Source of the DNA: Fomitopsis serialis
Lineage: Eukaryota; Basidiomycota; Agaricomycetes; Polyporales; Fomitopsidaceae
Length of the DNA: 57,140 nucleotides
Reading direction: 5' to 3'
NCBI RefSeq assembly: GCF_022376445.1
Contig: NW_025955212.1
Coordinates: forward strand, 1 to 57,140
In this document: piece by piece, positions 42,845-54,536 of the stretch
Position numbering within the stretch: position 1 is the stretch's first letter
Layout: each line of letters begins with the position of its first letter
Notes under the pieces: model-generated
What the model saw: the letters and a program-made list of their open reading frames with translations, nothing else
Database searches by the model: none
What the model was told of the DNA's origin: nothing
Translations under genes and position numbers: made by a program

Positions 42845-45155
42845 CTGTATCTAGGCACATCTGCGCGACGGCAGGCGACACGGGCAGATTGGTCGTTCGT
42901 GGTTGTACTCGGGATATCAGTCACTCTCGATCCTGTATGCCGTTGACGTACAAGGATGCGTCTTCCAGAGATGAGATGTCTTGGACATGATGAGGGCTCC
43001 TTACTTCGGTTTCTGTGGGAGATCGGATGACCTACTCGGACCCCGCTCTCGATCCTGCGAGCGCATCTGAATAACCGCACCCGTGAAGTCGGTATAACAG
43101 ACAGGTCTATCAATTCCGCCGGAGATGGAACTGTCTGCGCAATGCAGGAGACTTACCGACCCTGAAGAAACGGTTTGTAGCGTTACGTCCCCACCCGTCG
43201 ATATCGCGCGAGTTCATTGTACATGCGGCATATCACGACGAGAGCCCAGTGAGTCTCCGGCCGTTGAATGGGAAGTTTAAATGACACTAACGCGATGGAA
43301 CGGCAATTTTGTAGGTCGTTGCGGTACTGACTGTACCTCGTTCTCTCAGCGCATCTACAATCAGGTTCTAGGGACGTGTATGTCGTGTCCCGGATAGATT
43401 GTCCTCCCGTCTCTGAACACTCGTCCGCCGTCGGTTGCTTCCTGCGCAGCGGCGTCCGGGACTAGGCGAGTCATAGCCTTGTTCATCTGTCATACGAGCT
43501 TCGAGTCTTCATCTACACCTGTCGGCGGGCGCCGGTACTGAGTTTGCACGACACCCCTGGACCCGAGACCGACTGATGTAAGTAACGCAGCCTATCCAGG
43601 GATGCTGTAGCAAGTGTAGTAGGCGTCCGCACTTCGTGTTTTGGTCGCATGCTCGACTGGGTAGCAATTATTGTCTCGCAGAACCAGATGGGTCGCGATC
43701 TCGGCATCTCGACTTCCTAAAACCTCGATGAAGCCATTGAAAAGTCGCGAGTGAGTGTTCTCACCATACCGTTGCGCACCTGTCTCTAATTGTGTCCACT
43801 TTGAAAAAGGACGTCAACAGCCTGAGCTCGAACGGTCTGCTAATGGCGGGCGTGATGAGGCAATGAACAGATCCAATTACCGTGAGCCGCACATCTTGAC
43901 CGGCATAGTGCTGCCCCAACCAAACAGATGACGTGCTAATGACTATTAGTATCAAGCAGCAACGCCGCCGCCGCCGCCGCCAGCTCCATTCGTGGACACC
44001 TTCGGCTGCCTCCATTCCTACTGCGAGATGCCATGGCGCCGTCACCATCGTAGAGGACTGACCCATTGTCGGTGAATGCTCAGTGATATCTACGTTCTCA
44101 TGGTACTATGGGAGTTTGGTGAAGTTTCAGTGGACTCTCTTGGGTACGTGAGGGCAATTGTGTGCACCATCGTTCAGATGCTAACGCCTTCTACCACAGT
44201 GGCACACAGCTATGATGAGACGAGTTTTGCGTCTTGCGTGTGATCATGGACATCTTGTCTGGGTGATAAACGGTACCACCACATAGTATCGCCTGGTCGC
44301 CTGAAGCGTTCGCCCGCCTCGTGCTATCGCCGCAGAGGCGGAATGCCAGATCTGCCAATCCACCGGTCAGCTCGAATTGAATGTGGCGGCACACGGATCA
44401 AGCTGATCGGGAGATCTCGGTGCATCCGGCGGGCATGCTTCTCGGGCGTCTAGGCTAAATTGGCAATATGGCAGGTACGGAGCGCACGTTCGTGAATAGC
44501 TCGACACTAGGTTCAGTCGCTCAGCCAAGGCACCGCTGCCGCTGTCCTCTTTCGCAATGGCGAATGTGCCAGACCGCCTCGGCATTCTGATGCTGTTCAG
44601 TCTGCGAGGCAAGCTGTGAGCTATGCGTGCATGCATAGCAGACTCGGAGACGCTACGGTGCGCTATCGCGGTGGGAACGGTGAGTGGCAAAGCATGGGTT
44701 CATTTTGGGTCCACTTCTCATGTGGCGTCCAATCCAAGGGTTCAGCTTGTCAGCGCGCCCACACCAGTCGAGGCTTCGGACGGTTCTGGTCTGGCGCTGT
44801 CCGATGGGATCGCGTGGTGCCTGCTGAGACGAGAGCTCTGGGCGACCCGCCATCTAGTTTCCAACTCTGATGCTGCCACCCAACGCTCTCATCTTTCTTC
44901 CTGCCCCCTTGTCCCATTGCCATTGCGCCCGCCGCAAACTCACTTTAAGGTCGGGCAGGGGACAGAACCGGTACCCCGCTGACCGACCGGTACCGGCAAA
45001 GCGCCCCCTCGAATGCACGCCGATCACACCTTTAGAGGTATAAAGCTGTACGGTACACGTTCCGTCATATCCGCGTAGCCCCTCCTGAATCTTCTGCGGC
45101 CTGTGCTCTCGACTCCACTCGTCAGTCGGGCACCAGGGCTAACGCCCCTGCGCAC
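42845..45155. other. 2.3-kb intergenic region upstream of phosphate transporter 2
   Basis: No coding pattern was recognised. It holds a (CGC)6 microsatellite near 43963-43980, a TATAAA at 45039-45044 and a CACGTT at 45056-45061, about 95 bp before the transporter start. Confidence 0.45.
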
Positions 45156-47684
45156 ATGGCGACATCACCAAAGGTCACAGTCTTCCATAGACGGTCCGAT
45201 CGCGACATACATAGCTATGTCGTTGGCGGAGCCGAAGATGGCGCAGTTCACCGCCTGAACGAGGAACGGCGGGCTATCCTCGCCGAGGTCGACAATGCCA
45301 GGTTCTCGTGAGTGTGATTGCATGGCTCCCGTAATTCAGCTAGGTGATACGTCTTCCTGGTTGCCCTCAGATGGTTCCACATCAAGGTCGCGTTTGTATC
45401 TGGTGCAGGGTTCTTCACCGATGCGTATGTTTTTTCATGACTACCTTCAGCGCTTCAGCGCGTCAGTGCATCTCACTGAGGGCGATCCTACTAGTTATGA
45501 CATTTTCGCCATCAATGTTGTCACTGTTATGCTAGGTTACGTGTACGGCGATGGTATGTAATTGAATAGTCGCCGTCACGGTGCAAATTGTTTATGTCAC
45601 TGTCTCGCTCCACAGAACAGGACGCGTCGGTCCCTGGAGTCGCTGGTCGCTCACTCAGCGCCAAGCAGCAGCTCGGCGTGAAGGTCGCTACGCCCATAGG
45701 TATCATCGTCGGCCAGTTGCTCTTCGGATGGCTCGGGGACGTCATGGGCCGCAAGCGGATTTGTGAGTCCTTCTCTCAACTTCCCGACGAAGGCCAGTAC
45801 CGACGATTCGTTGTTTGTATTGACGAACAGACGGGTTGGAGCTGATGATCATGATTATTGGCACGTTCGGTCAAACCATCGCGGCCCCAAGTATGGCCGT
45901 CAGCTTCATTGCGTTATTGATCGTTTGGCGCACCTTCGTGAGTGCCCCTTCTCCAGGATCACGGTTGTCAAATCCCATACTAAGCAAATTCGGCACGAAG
46001 ATGGGTATAGGGATAGGAGGCGATTACCCATTGAGCGCGGTCATTTCGTCCGAGTTCTCGTCAACGCACATCCGTGGACGTGTCATGACAGCGGTGTTTG
46101 CCAACCAAGGCTGGGGCCAACTCGGTACGTACTCTGTCACACGGTGCTCTATCACCCGAGGCTGAGGCAACCCCCAGCTGCAACGGCCGTCTCCTGCGTC
46201 GTCGTGCGCGCCTACAAGTCCAGCCTGATCTCCAACGGCGGCATGCTGCTCGAGGACATCGACCGCATCTGGCGGATCATCATCGGGCTCGGCTGCGTGC
46301 CCGCTGTCATCGCGCTCTACTTCCGGCTCACCATCCCGGAGACACCGCGCTTCACGCTCGACATCCAGCGCAACGTCGAGAGGGCCGCGCGCGACATCGA
46401 CGAGTTCCTTACGCACGAGGGGTACACGGTCGATCTAGAGGCTGTCTCGAGGCGCCTGAGCGCGCAGAGGGCGACGAAGGAGGACTTCAGGCGGTACTTC
46501 GGGAGGTGGGAGAACTTGAAGGTGTTGATCGGGACGAGTTACTCGTGGTTCGCGCTCGACGTGGGTCTTCGTCCACAGTGTGCTCCCACTGTATGGCGAA
46601 GGTGCTGACGCGCCGCACCAGTTTGCGTTCTATGGGCTCGGCCTGAACTCGTCCGTCATCATGCAGGCGATTGGTTTTGGTTCGCCGGACAAGAGCATTA
46701 CAGGTGGGCTGGCGATATATCAGAGCCTCTTCAACACCTCCCTCGGCAACCTCGTCCTCTCCCTCGCGGGCTTCGTCCCTGGATACTGGGTCGCCTTCCT
46801 CTTCATCGACCGCTGGGGCCGCAAGCCGATCCAGCTCATGGGCTTCTGCGCCCTCACGGTGCTCCTCGTCGTCATGGGTACGTCCGCTCCATGTCACTGT
46901 GCTCCGCCCATCCATGCTGATGACGCAACGCAGGCTTCGCGTACCACAAGCTCACCTCGACGACGCGCGGGACCGCTGTATTTGTCTTCCTCTACTGCCT
47001 CGCGAACTTCTTCCAGAACTTCGGGCCGAACACGACGACGTTCATCGTGCCCGGCGAGGCGTTCCCGACGCGCTACCGCTCGACCGCGCACGGTATCTCG
47101 GCGGCGAGCGGCAAGTTCGGCGCGGTCCTCGCGCAGGTGGCGTTCCAGTGGCTCAAGGACATCGGGGGCGCGAGGGGCTCGAATGCGTTTCTGGACCACA
47201 TGTGCGTACGCGATGCACGATTGTGGAGAAATTGGCTGAGGGTCGGCGTCTCGTGTGGCTAGCCTGCAGATTTTCGGGTTCTTCATGTTGACGGGCGTCC
47301 TGTCGACGATGTTGATACCTGAGACGAACCAGAAGACGCTCGAGGCGCTCTCGAATGAGCGGCAGGACAAGTTCTTTCGGTTTCTTGGTGCGCCTCTCCC
47401 CGTCAGTCATCGGTATCTCGTATCTTATCGTTGTTCAACTCGCAGACCCGCGGCGGCGCTCTAGCGTCAAAACATTCGCCAGCGACTTCCCGCTGACCGC
47501 CATCAAGCTGAAGCCATTCCAGCAGACCCATGAACCCGAGCTCGACCTGGAGCCCCCAGACATATGCGTGGATCCCGCCGCATCGCCACGGAGACCCATC
47601 TTTGCACATGTAAATCAGGAACATGAGCGATTCGTCAGCTCACCATATCCCACGAGCCCCTCCAGCTCCTCGTTCAAGTATTGA
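45156..47684 (+). CDS. PHO84: High-affinity phosphate:H+ symporter, copy 2
   Basis: Paralog of the transporter at 38553. The start at 45156 gives [20 protein letters not shown] and [20 protein letters not shown]. The signatures are [151 protein letters not shown] and [20 protein letters not shown]. After [17 protein letters not shown] it has an extra hydrophilic tail of about 75 residues, rich in Pro and Ser ([15 protein letters not shown]), ending at 47684; copy 1 lacks it. About ten introns are inferred. Confidence 0.93.
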
Positions 47685-48572
47685 GAGGCGGCTTTGATAC
47701 CTATCTAGTAAGCTATTCGCCTTTCGGCACAGATGTCATCGCGCACGCTCGTTCTATCTCTGTGTATCTGGGCTTGTTTAGCGTTGGCTACGTCTACATT
47801 CGTTAACCTTGATCAGGCTGTACAACAGTTCTGTATCCTTTCATACCAAAATGTCTGTGTTGCATCTCATTGGCCGATATGTAATGATAGAGCTCATGTA
47901 ATGTAGAGCAAGCCGCCTGTGTAGAGTAGGCAATGCAAATTATTTCCAATCTTCCATCGGAGGCCGTTGAGACGAACGACTTGATGCTGCTGCGGTAGCA
48001 AAAGTACCAGCCCCCATTGTAGCGGAAATCCCACAGGTTCATGCCCGCGAACCCACGAACTAGACCGCTCATGCCCACGTCAACAAAGATCCATTATCCA
48101 AGCTCGAACACCGAATGAGCATGCTAGGGGATACCAATGATCTCCGGGTCGTGCCAGCCGACCTTTCAAAGGAATCTGTCGAGTGCCCGCGCGTTGCGAT
48201 GCAGATCTGCATTTTGTGCCATGCCCTGTAGATCACGTGAAGTACAGAGCCAACGCGTCATTTTCGGGACCTAACTTTTCCTCGTTCAAACGTTCATGAC
48301 TTGGCCATCTCATTATATGTACATAGACGCCAGCTCACTGTTCTGGCGTTCAGTAGCAACGTGTTGATGACTCCGTTGCCAAGTCTACTTGAATGACGTC
48401 AACTACCAAATCGGGAGTAATATCGGTACATTGACTAGCGCCTGTAGCAGCAGGCAATGGGCTGCCCGCGAAGCTCCGCGAAGGCACTCTGCAAATTTCA
48501 GCAACTCGACCCGTCGTCTCGCAAAGCTTCGTTCGGTAGCAACCACAGATATTAGCTCGGACATCGACAGTT
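47685..48572. other. Intergenic, promoter of the WD40-like gene
   Basis: About 890 bp. A perfect TCACGTGA palindrome lies at 48233-48240. A minus-strand frame of 91 codons (47803-48078) reads smoothly but matches no known family. Confidence 0.45.
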
Positions 48573-50641
48573 ATGGCGACTGCTCCGGCACCGCCTGGCT
48601 CAGCGCCTTCCGAGTGGAACTGGCAAGCGAAGAGCCTTGGACAGACTCCAGAGGCGCTTCGACGGGTACAAGAACAAACCAGAGCCCGACCTAGATGACT
48701 CGGACTACTACTCGGACAACGAAGAAGATAATGAGCTTTGGGAGATCATGCGAAGCGCATGCATGGCCGCGAACAAAGCCAACATCACCGACCACCCGGA
48801 CACCCCGCAGATCCTCGAGCAGGTGCAGGCGCTGAACAACAAAGTCACAGAGCTTGCTGTCAAAAAAACGGGTGGGTTATGCTGCGCTCAGGAGCTATGC
48901 AGACAGCCGGGAACTCTCGTCAAGGATTCCATGCACTCGTTCATGGGACATCCCAGTGGTTAGTGGCTCGTCCGTTCTGTCGAGAATATGTTTGATCTGC
49001 GGCAACTCACGCAGGGGACGCCCTTGCCAACTCAATGGCAAACTTCATTGGGAGCATTATGGGAAGGCCGGCATGTGAGTATATGTGTGTTCACTACTGG
49101 TTGTCGGCGTGCTCAGTCTCTCTTTCAGCTCCACCCTCTGGGCGTACTATCCTACCCTGGATGAGACAGCAGCAGCCACACCCGGCATCTACGCGACTCT
49201 CGCGCTTCCGCTCCGGGATAGAGTTCCCCTTCTTCAGCCCATCCTCTCGCGACCGCGGTCCTCCAGGCGCGCTGTGAAGTCTACGACGAGGCCATCTCTG
49301 AACCTTGCGAGCTGGCGCTTTCGGACAGCGGCGAATGCCTCGCAGTGGTCGCGCAAGGAGGGTATAAGAATCGCGACCCTGTGCTGCAGTACTGGCTCCC
49401 CAAGGCAGACGAAAAGCCCGAACAGAATGGCTTCACGCCGACACTCATCGAGCCGGGGCTGGACATCGTGCTCGACGATGCGCGCAAGCTGATGTTCATC
49501 GCGGACAGCGACCGTATCAAGTCCTTCACGTGGGCGGATAAATCGGACCGTCCGGTGCACACGCTGAACTGCATGAAGACGCATCGGGGACCACTCGTAC
49601 TCTTGCCTGGCGGCCGCCTACTTCGCGCCGGCCGGGGGTCCGCGCTGAGTTGGACGCTCGACGCGCTCCAGACGCACGGACGCGGCCCTAAATTCGCGCG
49701 GATCGGCGCAGGCAAGTATAGCTGGGAGAACTGCATGTGCGACCGCGAGGACGAGGAGGAAGAATACAGCACGGGGAGCCTGCCGACCACGACGTGCCCT
49801 TCGCGAACAGCTCCTTCAACCCCGCGCGGTGCACGTGCACAAGCCCAGCGGGCACTTGCTCGCGGGCGAGGGATTCGGCTGCGTCGCTCTCGACCTCGAA
49901 CACGGCGGTGCCGTGGCGGCGCGTTACCTTGGCCATGCCGGAGTGATCACCGACTTCTCCACTAGTGAGGGTGACGCCAACATGTTCTTGACGGCTGCGG
50001 GAGATGGCTACGCAAGGCTTTATGACCGCCGCAAGCCGCTGCCCGCCCTGACGTTTGACGTCGAGAAGTGTGAGGCGCCGCTCATGGCTGCGGCCCTTGC
50101 GCATGCCGACGGACTCCCAAGTAAGCGCTCCTCTTCCGTTGTCCCGCTGCATTGCATTTTGACCGCCTGTAGTCATGTTCTCCGGCGGCAACAAAACGGA
50201 GGGCATCAAGTGCTGGGATGTCCGCGCCAAGAAATGCGTGTACGAGCTCAGCACGGGGAAACCCACCGTTACGGGCATCGCCTGGTCACCCACGCAGTCA
50301 ACGCTCTACGCCGCTACATCGTCCGCGTATCTCGACTGGATCGGTGGCTTCTCGGACTACCGCGACTTCCACATGCCTCAAGGCACGGACATCATGCCGC
50401 CGAGAGCATTCGGACCGTGTATTGGCCTGACCGCGCGATTCATGTTGAGAATGCTTTTGGGTATGCGTATGACGCGGGGACCCATGCTTTGTGTGAGTGT
50501 TGGCTTTCGTGGTGTGTGCTGTGTGACATGGGCTGAACACTCTTTGCAGTGAGGTACACGTTCAAGGAGAAGCCCGAACTTGACGTGCTGCCAGAATACG
50601 GCGATGGCAGACCGACAGACGAGGATGACTTTTTCTTCTGA
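48573..50641 (+). pseudogene. WD40-like protein gene with several frame breaks
   Basis: The start at 48573 gives MATAPAPPGSAPSEWNWQAK, SLGQTPEAL. The natural continuation, RRFDGYKNKPEPDLDDSDYY, is in another frame (break near 48651-48668). Then ELWEIMRSACMAANKANITD, exons with ALANSMANFIGSIMGRPA, and YDEAISEPCELALSDSGECL, VVAQGGYKNRDPVLQYWLPK. The frame breaks again after STGSLPTTT (near 49795) and before HVHKPSGHLLAGEG (near 49830). WD40-like blade sequences follow: DANMFLTAAGDGYARLYDRR and MFSGGNKTEGIKCWDVRAKK. A further break (near 50390) precedes ESIRTVYWPDRAIHVENAFG. It ends GDGRPTDEDDFFF at 50641. The codons between breaks look conserved, so a recent loss or a sequence error is more likely than old decay. 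It resembles a basidiomycete WD40-like family of unknown function. Confidence 0.7.
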
Positions 50642-51591
50642 CGTGCTGATATCTACCTTTCTCGATTGTATCATCTGTCTGTGCTCGATCTTCGCGTCTT
50701 CGCGCATTGCAAGTCGGAAGCTGTATTGCTATCGCCGTACTGATAGCCCAGTGCTTGTATCTTGATATTTTGTACCTCGTCTTTCCCTGTACCATAGAAA
50801 ACACAGTGTAGAATGAATGCATGGGAGCTGCTGTGGGGCACCCTCACTCCAATGTAATATGACACATAGTTTCCCCTCAGCCTGGCCTAATTAGCTGTCA
50901 ATGGCCCTCGCAATGGTCCGTTCGCATTTATAGCTATCGTCGATGTATCATGGCTGTCTGCGCTACGAATTGCCACGTCCTGTCAGTTACACTTGCAGCT
51001 CCTTTCAGTCACGGCACTTCACCATCAGGAGCATTGAGGCGACATAAGCACGTTCGTCTGTCTAGTACCCATCGTCTTCCGTTGCCCTATCGACCACCTC
51101 ATGCACATGTTCCACGCGCGAGAATTGAAACGAGTAATTGACAGGCAAGTAGTGTCATGTCTTCCGACCGGGCCGCAAGCGACACAGGTCCGATTACTTA
51201 TAGTCTGACGCACGGGGCTACCTCTACGCAATGCACGGAGGAAGAGTGACACCAGCCACGTTGGATGCCTTGAACACACCATGTATATGTCTGACTGCGG
51301 CGGGCAAGACGGAGAGCCATGCTATGGAATTACCCCATGCGCCGTGACAATCGTGGCACCTGCAAGGAAGCGAGGGCCAGTCAGGATTCCTACTCACTGG
51401 GCCACCGGAGCTCGACACTGGCATGGTATTATGCGCCGCACAGATCTCAGCAAGTGAACACGGGAGAATATGTCCCAAGGCAGGTACCGCAGCGGAGTCC
51501 AGACGAGACTGTTCAGAAGACAAGCATTTCCAGTACAAGGCTACAACCATAGATGGAGATGTGCTGAATTGTCAAGCCGGGTCCTACACCT
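50642..51591. other. Convergent intergenic region
   Basis: About 950 bp between the 3' ends of the WD40-like and RNA-binding genes. Nothing convincing was seen. Confidence 0.5.
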
Positions 51592-53198
51592 CTACAGGCT
51601 TGGACTTTTTCTGGGAAGACCAAAGAAGGTGCTTAGCGAATGATTCAAAGCCGAGAGACGAAGACATACATATGCGACGGCACCGAAGTCGTAGTTGATG
51701 CCCGCCTCCTCCAGCTTGCGTTTCCGCTGCGCTGGCGCTTCAACAGCCGCTTCTCAGCTCGCTCTTGCTCTTCTTCGGTGCGGCTGCCATGCAAAGTTAA
51801 AAATTGCGAACGTTGCAAGGCGATCGACGTACCTTGTTGTGCTGCACGCGTGCAATGCGATCCCTCGGGATGACACGCCACTTCTTGTTCGCACCGATCC
51901 AAAGCTCGGGTGCACTTCATCCTTGGGGATGATCTTGCAACGTGAGATGTGCCCCATGAGCAAGTAGTTGTCCATCGTATCTGCGACGATCTCCGCGACA
52001 GAGGACGAGTCGAACTCGATGAAGGCGTAATGTTTTGAACGACCAGTCTGGAAGGGTGCGACAGTTAGCCAAAGCATGCCACACAAAAGGTAGAACTTGC
52101 CTTCTTGCTGCGCGATAGACGCAATCGCGTTACTGTGCCGAACTGGGACAAGTACTGGCGCATTTGGTCCTCGTAGAAGCCGTGAGGTATCCGGCCGAGG
52201 TAGATGACACCGCGGTCTACCGTCTGTAGACTGAGTTCTGTGTAAGATGCAGAACGACGTATGAGGCATACCGGATGTTTTTGGCCTGATCCAGCCTTTT
52301 CTTGACCACTGCGTCGTCCTTCGCAATGGTCGGCAGCTTCGTGACGTCGATGCCGTCCCACGCATCCCCATCTCCTCGTCCGACGAGTCATCATCATCGG
52401 TAGAGAACCCGTATATGTGGTCAGCTTCGCCATCATCATCTACATCCTTCTCTGCTGGTTCCTCGTCCTTGTCAGAAGCAGACGGCTCAGGCTCGGGGGA
52501 AGGTGCTTTGCGCTTCTTCTTGTCTTTCGGTTTGGACGAGATGGTGGGGTGAGATATGCCATGGGAGTGGTGTTCGGCTCTTTGGGTGCCTTCTTCGATG
52601 GCTTCGGTTGGACCTCTTTCGCAGGAGCCGCCTCTGAGATTTCGCACTCTTTTCCTGCTTGGAGCTCTTCGCTTCGGGGAGGTCGTCCTCCACAGGCTCC
52701 CCTCCTTCTTCGACTTACGTCCCTTCTTCGACTTGCTCTCTTCTCTACCTCCGTGTCGCCTCTACCTCCAACGCGCTTCCTTTCCCTTGCCTTTCTTCTC
52801 TCCGGCGACAGAGCCCTTGTCTACAGCCCCGGCGCCCTTCTCCTTCCGCTTTCCCTTCAGTGACGCAGCACCGCTCGAAACCGCTCATCAGCGAGCTCCT
52901 CCTGTTCGCCCTTGCCCTTCTTCGCCGGTGCCTTCTCCGCGACAGGAGGCACCTGGGCTGGCTCGATTGGCAACGCATCCGCCTTCTTGGACTTTTTGGG
53001 AGCGGCTTCAGTTGTCGTCGCAGGCTGCACGCTCGTAGATGTGCTCGGAGTATCGTCCGCTCCTGCTTGTGACTTTCTCTTTCGCCTGTTCGAGTCCGCC
53101 TTGGGCGACTCCACGGCGGGAGCAGGCACTGCAGCTTTTGCGGAGATGACCTCCTTGGACTTCTTCGTCTTGAGTTTCTCTAGCAGGCCTGGTGCCAT
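51592..53198 (-). pseudogene. NIFK/Nop15-like nucleolar RNA-binding protein gene with frame breaks
   Basis: Likely a ribosome-biogenesis protein with one RRM. The start at 53198 gives MAPGLLEKLKTKKSKEVISA and a Lys/Ala-rich N-terminus. The frame is lost near 52860, and further Lys-rich segments lie in alternate frames. An acidic block, [20 protein letters not shown], is followed by another break at a run of four C (52366-52369), after which the frame gives [20 protein letters not shown]. The RRM is [37 protein letters not shown], then TGRSKHYAFIEFDSSSVAEI and NYLLMGHISRCKIIPKDEVH. A third break (near 51908) precedes ELWIGANKKWRVIPRDRIAR. A fourth (near 51733) precedes KRKLEEAGINYDFG, the family's C-terminal motif. 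The breaks are mostly single missing G/C bases. In the source organism this may be an intact essential gene. Confidence 0.7.
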
Positions 53199-53207
53199 GA
53201 TGTGACT

Positions 53208-54436
53208 ATGCAGGAGGAGGACGGTGAGGATGATTCCAAGGCCGGCGCGAGCAGTGGTGGAGATTATTTGTCCCGATGGGATCTACAGCAGCCACATGGG
53301 ATTATTTACCAAGAGCTTCCGATCCAAACAACCGCTTCGCCTCTTTTGGCAACTCCGAGTTTACTCAACGCTTTCGCCATGTTCACTCGGTTTGTGAACC
53401 CTCATTCTCTTGATGCGAAGGTTGAGATTGTTTCACGGGCACAATCACTGCAGGCGATACAGAGTCGGGGAGCGGGGCTGTGCGTGATGATGCACTGTTG
53501 ACCGATTTAGATCGTCTGGTGAAGCGTTCGTTGGGCGATCTTGGTACTTCCGAAGATGCCGACGAGAAGGCGCGGAGGAAACGCAGAAAGACGGAGAAGA
53601 AACACGCCAACGACGCTCAAGAGGAGAGCACAAACTCCTTGACCTCCATACGTACGTATGTCGCGAAAGACTGTCCGGCGGCACTGAGCAGAGTAACATT
53701 GTAGCGTTTCGCCTTGTGTCGCGGACTCTCCCTCCTAAAGAAATCGAGCTCAAGCCGAAGGAAGCCCCAGTTATTGTGTTAGTTTTTTGGGTGTCCAATC
53801 GTATCGCTCGTCACTGATTATCCGACAGTGTGAGGGAGCCGCCGTGTGAGGACAACGAGGATGAGGCAGCACGTCGTGGAGCTCGAGCACAAGAGGTTGC
53901 AGTACATTTCGCCCAGATAATTCACGAGGCCCAGAGGTTGAGTACTGTTCGTGTCTTCTCCCCTTTTTTGTTGTAGGAAGGCACTCAACGTTCGTCCAGA
54001 GTCATAGAGTGGAGGCCAGAGGAGCAATCCATATGAAAGGCAAAGTCTCGTCGCCCCGCCACCGGTCATGGTCGTGGAATGGGACAAACCTCCGCCTAAA
54101 ACACCGAAACTTGCGAGTGCAAGACCCTTCGTAGAACTCCGGCCATCGCCGCATACACTAGGACCTAACATCAAGTTCCAGTAATCGCGGTAACCACAGC
54201 GTCGGCGGAAAGCAAGACAAAGACATCAAGAAACATCCGGCGAGCACGAGCAAAGGCGCGAACAGCCCAACCACGGCCCCCAGCGATGTTTTGGCGGCCA
54301 CTACGGGAGTGGGGTGTTCAAGCCGCTGGTTACTCAGTGGGCTACGAAGGCAGCTGGCCTGTCTCGCAGAATGACCCTTCACGCTACCAATACCAACGTG
54401 ATACGATGCGGAAAGGTATATTTTCGACGGGGCAGT
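53208..54436 (+). pseudogene. Conserved fungal hypothetical protein, frame-broken, start uncertain
   Basis: Exons give SGAVRDDALLTDLDRLVKRS, LGDLGTSEDADEKARRKRRK (basic), FRLVSRTLPPKEIELKPKEA and EDNEDEAARRGARAQEVAVH. Then EGTQRSSRVIEWRPEEQS is followed, in a shifted frame, by NPYERQSLVAPPPVMVVEWD and ARPFVELRPSPHTLGPNIKF. After another shift near 54287 the end is MFWRPLREWGVQAAGYSVGY, EGSWPVSQNDPSRY and RDTMRKGIFSTGQ. That C-terminal motif (FWRP..W....GY..GY..SWP...RDTMRKG) belongs, as I recall, to fungal hypothetical proteins. The first ATG in the leading frame is only 9 bp from the divergent RNA-binding gene, so the true start may be internal. Confidence 0.5.
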
Positions 54437-54536
54437 GATGACCAACGCGCTACAACGTAGACTTGTAGGGTACCGCTCTGCTATAAATACAATCCCCTGG
54501 GTATCTATCGATACAGGCTGACAACTCGTCCGCGTC

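Noticed and set aside
47803..48078. Open frame of 91 codons, minus strand
   Set aside because: Reads smoothly and is intron-free, but I recognise no homologous pattern; not enough to call a gene.
49077..49237. Apparent frame break before YDEAISEPCELAL in the WD40-like gene
   Set aside because: Explained by a normal intron with a gtgagt donor and an ttcttcag acceptor; not counted among the breaks.
49234..49790. Minus-strand frames of 116-169 codons within the WD40-like gene
   Set aside because: Antisense shadows of the GC-rich sense exon, which carries recognisable family sequence.
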